Assembly (NCBI GenBank): GCA_964584755.1
Contig: CAZPAV010000009.1
Span: 1-64,000, forward strand
Direction of reading: 5' to 3'
Length of the DNA: 64,000 bases
Source: CAZPAV01 sp964584755
GTDB taxonomy: Bacteria; Actinomycetota; Acidimicrobiia; Spongiisociales; UBA5794
Part shown: piece by piece, positions 41,624-50,189 of the stretch
How positions within the stretch are numbered: position 1 is the stretch's first letter
How the letters are laid out: the number at the start of each line of letters is the position of its first letter
The notes under the pieces: model-generated
What the model saw: only the letters and a program-made list of their open reading frames with translations
Databases searched by the model: none
Told to the model about the DNA's origin: nothing
Made by a program: the position numbers and the translations under genes

Positions 41624-43427
41624 GGTCACCGAGGCGCCGACCGCCGTCACCCGGCTCCTCCTCTCCGGGAACGAAGCCATCGCCCGGGGCGCCTACGAGG
41701 CCGGGGTCCGGGTGGCCTCCGGGTACCCGGGCACGCCGAGCACCGAGATCCTCCAGACCCTCGGCCGCGAGGAGGCGGTCGACGTCCGCTGGTCCCCCAA
41801 CGAGAAGGTGGCGCTCGACGTCGCCCTCGGCGCCTCCTTCGGCGGGGCCCGCGCCCTCGCCACGATGAAGCACGTCGGCCTCAACGTGGCCGCCGACACC
41901 TTCATGACCGCGGCGTACACCGGGGTCGGGGCCGGGCTCGTGATCGTCTCCGCCGACGACCCCGGGATGCACAGCTCCCAGAACGAGCAGGACAACCGGT
42001 ACTACGCCCGCTTCGCCGGGGTGCCCCTCCTCGAGCCGTCCGACAGCGCCGAGGCGAAGGCCGCCACCAAGCTCGCCTTCGCCATCTCGGAGGAGTTCGA
42101 CACCCCCGTCCTCGTGCGCACGACGACGCGGGTCTCCCACAACCGCGGCGTCGTCGCCATCGAGCCCCCCGAGGATCCCCCCGCGGGCGGCTTCCGGCGC
42201 AACCCCCAGAAGTACGTCATGCTGCCCGGGCACGCCCGCCGCCGTCACCCCGTCCTGCTCGACCGCCTCGAGCGGCTCACCCGGTACGTCGAGGAGAGCC
42301 CCCTCACCGTCGCGGTGGGCACCGACGACCGGGTCGGGGTCGTCACCGCCGGGATTCCGTACCACTACGTGCGGGAGGTGCTCCCCGACGCCCGCATCCT
42401 CAAGCTGGGGATGAGCTTCCCCCTCCCCGTGGAGCGGATCCGGGAGTTCGCCGCCTCCGTGGAGCGACTCTTCGTCGTCGAGGAGCTCGAGCCCTTCCTC
42501 GAGGACGCGATCCGGGCCGCCGGCATCGCCGTGGAGGGCAAGGCCTTCTTCCCCCGCATCGGGGAGCTCACACCCGACATCGTCCACGACGGCTTCGCCC
42601 TCGCCGGCGTCCTCCCGCCCCGCACCGCGGTCGACCCAGGGCCGGACACGGTGGTCCGTCCGCCGCTGCTGTGTCCCGGATGTCCCCACACGGTGCCGTT
42701 CCTCGCCCTCAAGCGTCTCGAGGCCACGGTCACCGGCGACATCGGCTGCTACACGCTCGCCGCGCTCGAGCCGCTCGCCTCCATGGACACCTGTGTCGCC
42801 ATGGGCGCCAGCATCGGCGCCGCCATCGGCCTCGACGCCAGTGGAGGCGTCGACGGTCCCATCGTCGCCACGATCGGAGACTCGACGTTCCTCCACGGCG
42901 GGATCCAGGGGCTCATGGACGCGGTGTACGCCGACGCCGACATCACCGTGGTCATCCTCGACAACGGGACGGTGGCGATGACCGGCGGCCAGCCCCACCC
43001 CGGGACGGGGGTGACGCTCAAGGGCGATCCGGCCCGGCCGGTCGACATCCCGGCCCTCTGCCGGGCGCTGGGGGTGGAGGACGTCCACACCGTCGATCCC
43101 TACGACGTGGCGGCGACGTTCCGGGCCCTCGAGGCGGCGATCGCCCACCCCGGTCCCTCGGTCGTCATCACGAACCGGCCCTGCGTCGAGGCGCCTCGGA
43201 AGGTGCGGGATCTCCCCTACCGGGTCGAGCTCGCCGACTGCATCGCCTGTCAGGCGTGCACGACCCTGGGATGCCCCTCCATCGTCTGGGCCGAGGAGAC
43301 GTACGAGGGACGCCGCAAGGTCGTCATCGACTCGACCACCTGCACCGGCTGCACGCTCTGCGCCCAGCTCTGCGCGCCGCGGGCCATCGTCCCGGTCGAG
43401 CCCGAGGAAGGAGGAGATCGTGGCTGA
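41616..43427 (+). CDS. iorA: Indolepyruvate:ferredoxin oxidoreductase alpha subunit-like (IorA)
   Basis: This 603-residue TPP enzyme has the pyrimidine domain at the N-terminus (ASGYPGTPSTEIL), a transketolase C-like middle, and a TPP domain with LCPGCPHT, GDSTFLHGGI and DNGTVAMTGGQ. The C-terminus carries two [4Fe-4S] sets: CIACQACTTLGC and CTGCTLCAQLC. It oxidises an aryl- or acyl-pyruvate to the acyl-CoA and reduces ferredoxin. It overlaps the previous gene by 8 bases and iorB by 8 bases. Confidence 0.85.
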   Translation: MPEVTEAPTAVTRLLLSGNEAIARGAYEAGVRVASGYPGTPSTEILQTLGREEAVDVRWSPNEKVALDVALGASFGGARALATMKHVGLNVAADTFMTAAYTGVGAGLVIVSADDPGMHSSQNEQDNRYYARFAGVPLLEPSDSAEAKAATKLAFAISEEFDTPVLVRTTTRVSHNRGVVAIEPPEDPPAGGFRRNPQKYVMLPGHARRRHPVLLDRLERLTRYVEESPLTVAVGTDDRVGVVTAGIPYHYVREVLPDARILKLGMSFPLPVERIREFAASVERLFVVEELEPFLEDAIRAAGIAVEGKAFFPRIGELTPDIVHDGFALAGVLPPRTAVDPGPDTVVRPPLLCPGCPHTVPFLALKRLEATVTGDIGCYTLAALEPLASMDTCVAMGASIGAAIGLDASGGVDGPIVATIGDSTFLHGGIQGLMDAVYADADITVVILDNGTVAMTGGQPHPGTGVTLKGDPARPVDIPALCRALGVEDVHTVDPYDVAATFRALEAAIAHPGPSVVITNRPCVEAPRKVRDLPYRVELADCIACQACTTLGCPSIVWAEETYEGRRKVVIDSTTCTGCTLCAQLCAPRAIVPVEPEEGGDRG

Positions 43428-44280
43428 GGACGTGCGGGGGATCCTCCTCGCCGGCGTCGGTGGGCAGGGGGTCATCATGGCGAGCATGGTGGTCGCCGAG
43501 GCGTGCCTCCAGGCCGGCTACGACGTCAAGCAGAGCGAGGTCCACGGCATGGCCCAGCGGGGCGGATCCGTGTTCAGCCACCTGCGCTTCGGGCCCGAGG
43601 TCTCCAGCCCGCTCGTTCCCCTCGGCTCGGCCACCGTCCTGGCGGCCTTCGAGTGGGCCGAGGGGCTCCGCTGGCTCCCGTACGTCTCCCCCGAGGGGGC
43701 GGTCGTCGCCGACGTGCGACGCATCGTGCCCCCCGGCGCCTGCCGGGACCACCGCACCTGGGTGGAGACGTACCCCGCCCGCTACGAGCAGGTCCTGCGG
43801 GAGCGAGCCGCGGCGGTGCGGCTCCTCGACGCCAGCGCCATGGCGCGTGAGCTCGGGAACGTCCGGGCGGCGAACAGCGTCGTCCTCGGTGCCGTCGCCA
43901 ACTTCCTCGACCTCCCCGAGGTGTGCTGGGAGAAGGCGATCGCCCGTCGGGTCCCGCCGCACACCGTCGACGTGAACCTCGAGGCGTTCCATCTCGGCCG
44001 GGAGGCCCCCTCCCTCACGCTGCCCGAGCCGGAGCCACTCCCGCCCGTCCCCACGGGCTCGCCCCGGATCCATCTCGACCGGTCCTGGTGCAAGGACTGC
44101 GGGATCTGCCCCCGGGTCTGCCCCGAGTACTGCCTCGCCATGGACGAGCACGGGCGCCTGGCGATCGTGGCGCCGGAGGCCTGCACCGGCTGCCGGCTCT
44201 GCGAGCTGCTGTGTCCCGACTTCGCCATCACCATCGATCGGGACCCCGTCCCGGTCCCTGCCGGGAAAGGGGAGCGATGA
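43420..44280 (+). CDS. iorB: Indolepyruvate oxidoreductase beta subunit fused to a ferredoxin domain
   Basis: This 286-residue protein has the gamma-type domain GVGGQGVIMASMVVAEA and HGMAQRGGSV at the N-terminus. After a Pro-rich linker (LPEPEPLPPVPTG) it has a 2[4Fe-4S] ferredoxin domain: CKDCGICPRVCPEYC and CTGCRLCELLCPDFAI. IorB alone is about 200 residues, so the ferredoxin part is an addition, recalling KorD. It could serve both the IorA above and the KorAB below. Confidence 0.85.
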   Translation: MAEDVRGILLAGVGGQGVIMASMVVAEACLQAGYDVKQSEVHGMAQRGGSVFSHLRFGPEVSSPLVPLGSATVLAAFEWAEGLRWLPYVSPEGAVVADVRRIVPPGACRDHRTWVETYPARYEQVLRERAAAVRLLDASAMARELGNVRAANSVVLGAVANFLDLPEVCWEKAIARRVPPHTVDVNLEAFHLGREAPSLTLPEPEPLPPVPTGSPRIHLDRSWCKDCGICPRVCPEYCLAMDEHGRLAIVAPEACTGCRLCELLCPDFAITIDRDPVPVPAGKGER

Positions 44281-45425
44281 GCACACCACGGCTCGTTCAG
44301 GGCAACGAGGCCTGCGTCCTCGGGGCGCTCGCCGCCGGGTGCCGCTTCTTCGCGGGGTACCCGATCACCCCCTCGTCGGAGATCGCCGAGCTCATGTCCC
44401 GCGAGCTGCCCCGTCGCGGCGGCGCGTTCATCCAGATGGAGGACGAGATCGGATCGCTCGCCGCCGTCCTCGGCGCCTCTCTCGCCGGGACCAAGGCGAT
44501 GACCGCCACCAGCGGGCCCGGCTTCTCCCTCATGCAGGAGCACATCGGGTTCGGCGCCATCGCCGAGATCCCCTGCGTGGTCGTCGACGTCATGCGCGGC
44601 GGGCCCAGCACGGGACGGCCCACCTCCCCCTCCCAGGGCGACGTCATGCAGGCCCGGTGGGGGACGCACGGCGACCACCCCGCCATCGTGCTCGCCCCCG
44701 CGACGGTGCGCGAGGTCTTCGACCTGACGGTGCGCGCCTTCGACCTCGCCGAGCGGTTCCGGATGCCGATCATCCTCCTCTACGACGAGATCCTCGGCCA
44801 CACCCGGGAGGGGGTGACCCTCCCGAGCGAGGTCGAGACCGTCGAGCGGGTCCGGCCCACGGTGCCTCCCGAGGAGTTCTGGCCGAAGGCGGCGCCACCC
44901 GACGGCGTCCCGCCCCTGCCCGCCTTCGGCGACGGGTACCGCTTCCACGTCACGGGCCTCACCCACGACGAGCGGGGCTTCCCGACGAACGACGCCGCCG
45001 AGGCGGGCGCGCTCATGGAGCGGCTCCGGCGCAAGGTCGAGGACCACCTCGACGAGGTCCGCGACGTCGAGACCTTCCACACCGAGGACGCCGACGTGGT
45101 GGTCTTCGCCTACGGCACGGTGGGCCGGGCGGCACGGGAGGCGGTGGTGCGAGCCCGGGCCCGCGGCGTGCGGGCCGGGCTGCTGCGGCCCCGCACCCTC
45201 TGGCCCTTCCCCGAGGAGGAGGTGGCCGCGCTCGCGGCGCGGACCGGCGCCATCCTCGTGGCGGAGATGAACCAGGGTCAGCTCCTCCGCGAGGTGGAAC
45301 GGGCGGCGGGCGGTCGGTGCGAGATCGCCACCCACCTGCGCGCCGACGGGGAGGCCATCGTGCCCGCCGAGCTGCTCGAGGTGCTGTCGGCGCGGATCCC
45401 GGTCTCGGGAGGAGGTGGCGCATGA
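44277..45425 (+). CDS. korA: 2-oxoacid:ferredoxin oxidoreductase alpha subunit (KorA-like)
   Basis: This 382-residue subunit has GNEACVLGALAAGCRFFAGYPITPSSEIAE, MEDEIGSLAAVLGASLAGTKAMTATSGPGF, and RGGPSTGRPTSPSQGD, all typical of the KorA pyrimidine and CoA-binding half. 2-oxoglutarate oxidoreductase supplies reduced ferredoxin to benzoyl-CoA reductase in Thauera, a plausible role here too. ATGA overlaps join it to both neighbours. Confidence 0.86.
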   Translation: MSTPRLVQGNEACVLGALAAGCRFFAGYPITPSSEIAELMSRELPRRGGAFIQMEDEIGSLAAVLGASLAGTKAMTATSGPGFSLMQEHIGFGAIAEIPCVVVDVMRGGPSTGRPTSPSQGDVMQARWGTHGDHPAIVLAPATVREVFDLTVRAFDLAERFRMPIILLYDEILGHTREGVTLPSEVETVERVRPTVPPEEFWPKAAPPDGVPPLPAFGDGYRFHVTGLTHDERGFPTNDAAEAGALMERLRRKVEDHLDEVRDVETFHTEDADVVVFAYGTVGRAAREAVVRARARGVRAGLLRPRTLWPFPEEEVAALAARTGAILVAEMNQGQLLREVERAAGGRCEIATHLRADGEAIVPAELLEVLSARIPVSGGGGA

Positions 45426-46243
45426 TCGACGTTCGAACCTACCTGCGCGAGTGGGCGATGCCTCACGTCCTCTGTCCCGGGTGCGCCCACGGCATCGTCC
45501 TCCACGGGCTCCTCGAGGCCATCGACCGACGCGGGCTCGACCGCGACGAGGTGGCGATGGTCGCCGGGATCGGGTGCAGCAGCCGGCTCGTCGGCTACGT
45601 CGACTTCTGCACGCTGCACACCACCCACGGGCGGGCTCCCGCGTTCGCCACCGGCCTGAAGCTCGCCCGTCCCGAGCTCACCGTCATCGTCATCTCCGGG
45701 GACGGGGACGGGCTCGCCATCGGGGGCAACCACCTCATCCACGCCGCGCGCCGCAACGTGGACATCACGGTCCTCCTCTTCAACAACGCCATCTACGGGA
45801 TGACCGGAGGGCAGGTGGCGCCGACGACCCCCCGCGGCGCCATCGCCACCACGGCCCGCGCCGGCAACACCGAGCCACCCTTCGACCCCTGCCGGCTCCT
45901 CGTGGGTGCCGGTGCCTCCTTCGTGGCTCGCGCCATGGCCGCCGAGCCCCTGAAGATGGCCGACATCGTGGAGCAGGCCCTCGCCCACCGTGGGTTCTCC
46001 TTCATCGAGGTCGTCAGCGACTGCCCCGAGTACTTCGGTCGCTACAACAAGCTGGGTCGCGGCGCGGAGCTCCTCTCCCTCATGACCCGGCGCGACGAGC
46101 GGATCGCCGGACCGCTCGCCGCCAAGGCGTCGGTGCCGCACGTGCCGGCGCCCGAGCTCCTCGACGGCCTCGAGCTGGGGATCCTCCATCGGGAGGAACG
46201 GCCGGTCTTCACCGGGCGAGGGGCGGGAGGAGGCGGACGATGA
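45422..46243 (+). CDS. korB: 2-oxoacid:ferredoxin oxidoreductase beta subunit (KorB-like)
   Basis: This 273-residue TPP subunit has LCPGCAHGIVLHGL, GIGCSSRLVGYVDF, THGRAPAFATGLKLARP, GDGDGLAIGGNHLIHAARRN and FNNAIYGMTGGQ. These match KorB. The conserved cysteines (CPGC, GIGCSS) are expected to hold a [4Fe-4S] cluster. Substrate (2-oxoglutarate or an aryl-2-oxo acid) is not decided by sequence. Confidence 0.87.
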   Translation: MIDVRTYLREWAMPHVLCPGCAHGIVLHGLLEAIDRRGLDRDEVAMVAGIGCSSRLVGYVDFCTLHTTHGRAPAFATGLKLARPELTVIVISGDGDGLAIGGNHLIHAARRNVDITVLLFNNAIYGMTGGQVAPTTPRGAIATTARAGNTEPPFDPCRLLVGAGASFVARAMAAEPLKMADIVEQALAHRGFSFIEVVSDCPEYFGRYNKLGRGAELLSLMTRRDERIAGPLAAKASVPHVPAPELLDGLELGILHREERPVFTGRGAGGGGR

Positions 46244-46782
46244 GCCGCCGCCTCGACCTGCGTCTCGCCGGGGCCGGCGGCCAGGGCGTCGCCCTCGCCG
46301 GCCGCATCCTCGCCGAGGCGGCGTTGCGCTCAGGGCGCGAGGCCGCCTACTCGCAGGCGTACGGGCCCGCCTCCCGGGGCGGGGCCAGCCACGCCGACGT
46401 CGTGATCGCCGCAGGCGAGATCGGCTGGCCCCTCGCCGAGTCCATCGGCGTGCTCGTCGCGGTTTCGGGGGCGGCGTACGCGAAGTACGCTCCCGGGGTG
46501 GAAGCCGGGACGACGGTCGTCGCCGACACCGAGGCGATCGACCCCGAGACCCCCACCGCGGGGACCCTCCGCTCCTTCCCGATCGTGGCCACGGCCCGGC
46601 GGATCGGCGGGGGGCCGATCCTCAGCGGCGTGGTCGCCCTCGGGGTCCTCCAGGGCCTCGTCGGCCTCGTCGACGAGGCCGCCCTCGAGGAGGCGCTCGC
46701 CTCTCGGGTCCCGTCCGACCGGCGCGAGATGAACCTGCGCGCCCTGGCCGAGGGGCGCCTGCTGGCGAACGGAGGTCGATGA
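46240..46782 (+). CDS. korC: 2-oxoacid:ferredoxin oxidoreductase gamma subunit (KorC-like)
   Basis: This 180-residue subunit has LRLAGAGGQGVALAGRILAEA and YSQAYGPASRGGASHADVV, the usual gamma pattern. It completes a three-gene KorABC set with four-base overlaps. It is distinct from IorB upstream, so the operon encodes two independent oxidoreductases. Confidence 0.85.
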   Translation: MSRRLDLRLAGAGGQGVALAGRILAEAALRSGREAAYSQAYGPASRGGASHADVVIAAGEIGWPLAESIGVLVAVSGAAYAKYAPGVEAGTTVVADTEAIDPETPTAGTLRSFPIVATARRIGGGPILSGVVALGVLQGLVGLVDEAALEEALASRVPSDRREMNLRALAEGRLLANGGR

Positions 46783-47393
46783 TGACCGTCGAGGCGACCG
46801 AGGCCACCGCGGACGTCGGGACGGGCGAGCGCATCCGGCGTGCCGCCGCCGCGCTCTTCCGGGAGAAGGGCTTCAACGGGACGAGCATGGCCGACCTCGC
46901 CGCCGCGGTCGGCATCACGAAGTCGAGCCTGTACCACCACTTCTCCTCGAAGCAGGCGCTGCTCCTCGAGATCCTCGAGCTCACCGTCGACCGGGTGACC
47001 CCGGCGTTGCGGGCCGTAGCCGAATCGGAACGACCCGCCACCGAGCGGCTCCGCCGGGCGGTCGTCATGCACGTCGTCGAAGGGCTCCGCGACCGGGACA
47101 ACCTCGCCTGCTTCGTCGAGGAGGGCCGGTACCTCGAACCGGCGTACATGGAGGCGTACGTCGCCAAGCGCGACCGCTACGAGCACTACGTGCGCCGCAT
47201 CATCCGCGACGGCATCGCCTCGGGCGAGTTCCGTCCCGTCGATCCCCGCCTCACCGCGATGGCCATTCTCGGCATGGCGAACTCGGCGGTTCGCTGGTAC
47301 CGGCCGGAGGGCGACTACACGCCGGAGGAGATCGGGGCGTCGTTCGCCGAGCTCGTCGTCGACGGGCTCCTCGCCGGAGGCGCCCCCACATGA
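46779..47393 (+). CDS. TetR family regulator within the oxidoreductase operon
   Basis: This 204-residue regulator has an N-terminal HTH (TSMADLAAAVGITKSSLYHHF) and a KstR2-like C-terminal ligand domain (VVDGLLAGG end). It overlaps korC and the CoA-transferase gene by four bases each, so it is made with the operon. It probably binds the palindromes at 40113-40128 and 40331-40346. The next codon is also ATG, so the start could be three bases later. Confidence 0.88.
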   Translation: MMTVEATEATADVGTGERIRRAAAALFREKGFNGTSMADLAAAVGITKSSLYHHFSSKQALLLEILELTVDRVTPALRAVAESERPATERLRRAVVMHVVEGLRDRDNLACFVEEGRYLEPAYMEAYVAKRDRYEHYVRRIIRDGIASGEFRPVDPRLTAMAILGMANSAVRWYRPEGDYTPEEIGASFAELVVDGLLAGGAPT

Positions 47394-48613
47394 GCGGCGC
47401 GCTGGCGGGCATCCGGATCCTGGATCTCTCCCAGGGCGCGGCCGGGCCCATCGCCACCATGTTCCTCGGCGACCTCGGTGCCGAGGTCGTCAAGGTGGAA
47501 CCACCGGGAGGGGAGTGGGGCCGGGGACTCGGTCCGCCCTTCCTCGGGGGGACCGCGGCGGCCTTCGTGGGGATGAACCGCAACAAGCGGGGCATCGTCG
47601 TCGACCTGAAGCGCCCCGGTGGCAGCGAGGTGGTGGCCCGCCTCGCCGAGGGGTGCGACGCCATGCTGGAGAGCTTCCGTCCCGGCGTCGCCGACCGGCT
47701 CGGCGTCGGGTACGCCGCGCTCTCCCCGCGCAACCCTCGCCTCGTCTACGCGACGATCTCGGCCTTCGGTCAGGAGGGCCCGTGGCGGAACCGCCCCGGG
47801 GTCGACGGCATCGTGCAGGCGGTCGGGGGGATCATGAGCGTCACCGGGACCGAGGACGGGACCCCCGTCAAGGTGGGGGTGCCCGCCGCCGACATGGTCG
47901 CCGGGATCTTCGCCTCCCAGGCGATCGTCGCCGCCCTCTACGCCCGGGAGCGGACCGGCGCCGGCCAGCGCGTCGACCTCTCCCTCCTCGAGTCGCTCCT
48001 CGCCTTCCAGGTCGTGCCCCTCTCCATGTACCTCGCCTCGGGACGGCCGCCTCGTCGCATGGGGAGCGCCGCGCCGTACTCGGCGCCCAACGAGGCCTTC
48101 CGCACCGCCGACGGGTGGATCCAGGTCGCCGCCTACACGCCCCGTCGCTGGCCGGCCCTGTGCGCCGTCCTGGGGCGTCCCGAGCTCGCCACCGATCCCC
48201 GCTTCGACACGAACGCCGGGCGCGTCGAGCGACGGGGGGAGCTCCACGCCGAGCTGGAGGCGGCGTTCGCGACCCGCACGACGAAGGAGTGGCTCGCCGA
48301 GCTCGAGGCGGTCGACGTCCTCTGCGGGCCGATCCTCTCCTACCCGGAGCTCCTCGCCGAGGACCACCTCGCCCGGATCGACGCCCTCCCGACCTTCACC
48401 CAGCCCGGCGTGGGGGAGCTGCGGGCGGTGCGGAACCCGGCCCGCTTCTCCGATACCGGGGCGGTGCACCGGCGGCCCGCGCCGTTGCGTCCCGGGGAGG
48501 ACACCCGCGAGGTGCTCGCCGCCGCCGGGTTCGCCGCCGACGAGATCGCCGAGCTCGTGGCCCGGGGCGTCGTCTCCGCGCCCGAGGAACCGAACGGAAA
48601 GGAGGAGCCGTGA
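47390..48613 (+). CDS. Class III (CaiB/BaiF) CoA-transferase
   Basis: This 407-residue enzyme has the family opening LAGIRILDLSQGAAGPIATMFLGDLGAEVVKVEPP, NKRGIVVDLK, and the catalytic Asp in RPGVDGIVQAVGG. Such enzymes move CoA between carboxylic acids, for example succinyl-CoA to an aromatic or branched acid (BbsEF for benzylsuccinate). A single gene rather than a pair suggests a homodimer. The partner acids are unknown. Confidence 0.88.
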   Translation: MSGALAGIRILDLSQGAAGPIATMFLGDLGAEVVKVEPPGGEWGRGLGPPFLGGTAAAFVGMNRNKRGIVVDLKRPGGSEVVARLAEGCDAMLESFRPGVADRLGVGYAALSPRNPRLVYATISAFGQEGPWRNRPGVDGIVQAVGGIMSVTGTEDGTPVKVGVPAADMVAGIFASQAIVAALYARERTGAGQRVDLSLLESLLAFQVVPLSMYLASGRPPRRMGSAAPYSAPNEAFRTADGWIQVAAYTPRRWPALCAVLGRPELATDPRFDTNAGRVERRGELHAELEAAFATRTTKEWLAELEAVDVLCGPILSYPELLAEDHLARIDALPTFTQPGVGELRAVRNPARFSDTGAVHRRPAPLRPGEDTREVLAAAGFAADEIAELVARGVVSAPEEPNGKEEP

Positions 48614-49425
48614 CGACCGCCGGCACCAGCTCGAACGCCCCCGAGGCGCCGGTCCTGTGGGAACGGGACGGCGCGGTGGGGATCATCACCCTCAATCGTC
48701 CGCAGGCGCTCAACGCCCTCACCGTCGAGATGCTCGAGACGATGGAGCGGATCGTCGCCGACGCGGAGGGGGACCCCGACCTGCGGGTGCTCGTGCTCAC
48801 CGCCTCGGGCGAGAAGGCGTTCTGCGTCGGCGCCGACCTCAAGGCCCGCGCCGCCGAGTACGAGGCGGGTACGGTGCACGACCCGCTCGGGGACCTCATC
48901 CGCCGGGTCCAGCGACGGTTCGAGACGAGCGACAAGCCGATCATCGCCGCCCTCTTCGGCTACGTCCTCGGCGGGGGCCTCGAGATGGCCCTCGCCTGTG
49001 ACCTGCGAGTGGCCACCGAGGGGGCCCAGCTCGGCTTCCCGGAGGCGCGGGTGGGGAGCATGCCGGGGGTGGGGGGCACTCAGCGGACGACGCGACTCGT
49101 CGGCGCGTCCCGGGCGAAGGAGCTCATGTTCACCGGGGAGCGGATCCGCGCCGAGCAGGCCCTGCAGTGGGGGCTCGTCAACCGGGTCGTGCCCGAGGGC
49201 ACGCTCATGGAGGCGACCCGGGAGCTCGCCGGGAAGGTCGCGGCGAACGCGCCGCTGTCGCTGGGGCGCATCAAGGCGGCGGTGAACCGGGCGGCGGACG
49301 TCGATCTCGACACCGGGCTCGCGTTCGAGGCGATGTGTCACGCCGTGCTCAGGCACAGCGAGGACCGCAAGGAGGGTATCCAGGCCTTCGTGGACAAGCG
49401 GAAGCCCGTGTTCAAGGGTCGTTGA
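48610..49425 (+). CDS. Enoyl-CoA hydratase
   Basis: This 271-residue crotonase has both catalytic glutamates (GGGLEMAL and FPEARVG), the oxyanion segment AFCVGADLK, and PGVGGTQR. It should be a true hydratase, unlike the crotonase at 18188. It is a candidate for the dienoyl-CoA hydratase step after benzoyl-CoA reductase, or for beta-oxidation of ring-opened products. The GTG start overlaps the CoA-transferase stop. Confidence 0.88.
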   Translation: MTTAGTSSNAPEAPVLWERDGAVGIITLNRPQALNALTVEMLETMERIVADAEGDPDLRVLVLTASGEKAFCVGADLKARAAEYEAGTVHDPLGDLIRRVQRRFETSDKPIIAALFGYVLGGGLEMALACDLRVATEGAQLGFPEARVGSMPGVGGTQRTTRLVGASRAKELMFTGERIRAEQALQWGLVNRVVPEGTLMEATRELAGKVAANAPLSLGRIKAAVNRAADVDLDTGLAFEAMCHAVLRHSEDRKEGIQAFVDKRKPVFKGR

Positions 49426-49438
49426 GGAGGTCGAGAAG

Positions 49439-50173
49439 GTGAACGTCAGCAATCGGGTCGCGATCGTGACCGGGGCCGGCCAGGGGATCGGCGAGGGGAT
49501 CGCGCGCGCCTTCGCGGCGCGCGGGGCGAAGGTCGTCGTCAACGACGTGGTCGCCGACCGTGCCGCGGCGGTGGCCGAGGACCTCGGGGGGAACGGGGTG
49601 GCGATCCCCGCCGACATCTCGGTGGCGGAGGGGGCGAACGAGCTCGTGGCGAAGGCCACCGAGGCCTTCGGCCAGGTGGACGTGCTCGTGAACAACGCCG
49701 GGATCTCCCGCCCCGGGTACGTGGCGAAGATGAGCGACGAGGACTGGGAGAGCGTCCTCAAGGTGAACCTCACCGCCCAGTTCCTCACCTGCCGGGCCGT
49801 CATCCCCCAGATGATGGAGCGGAAGTGGGGCCGGATCGTCAACATCTCCTCCCGGGCGTGGCTCGGGGGGGCGGGACAGGCGAACTACTCGGCGTCGAAG
49901 GGCGGCGTCGTCAGCCTCACCCGCAGCCTCGCGCTCGAGCTCGCCCGCTTCGGGATCACGGTGAACGCCGTCGCCCCCGCGCTCGTCGACACCCCGCTCT
50001 TCCAGGGCCTCAAGGACGAGATCAAGGAGAAGCTGGTGAAGACGATCCCGATGCGCCGGGTGGGGACGCCAGACGACATCGCCAACGCGGTGCTCTTCTT
50101 CGCGGCCGAGGAGTCGGCGTACGTCACCGGCCAGCTCCTGTACGTCTGCGGCGGCCGTAGCCTCGGGGCGTGA
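49439..50173 (+). CDS. Short-chain dehydrogenase/reductase (FabG-like)
   Basis: This 244-residue SDR has TGAGQGIGEG, VNNAGISRPGY, the NISSRAW and YSASKGG catalytic set, and VNAVAPALVDTPL. It probably oxidises a 3-hydroxyacyl-CoA or a hydroxy acid. No LeuB-type dehydrogenase is present in this operon, so this protein is the only candidate for an oxidation step between the LeuCD-like hydro-lyase and the oxidoreductases. GTG start at 49439 with a GAGGAGG site. Confidence 0.83.
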   Translation: MNVSNRVAIVTGAGQGIGEGIARAFAARGAKVVVNDVVADRAAAVAEDLGGNGVAIPADISVAEGANELVAKATEAFGQVDVLVNNAGISRPGYVAKMSDEDWESVLKVNLTAQFLTCRAVIPQMMERKWGRIVNISSRAWLGGAGQANYSASKGGVVSLTRSLALELARFGITVNAVAPALVDTPLFQGLKDEIKEKLVKTIPMRRVGTPDDIANAVLFFAAEESAYVTGQLLYVCGGRSLGA

Positions 50174-50189
50174 CCACGGGGACGACGCC

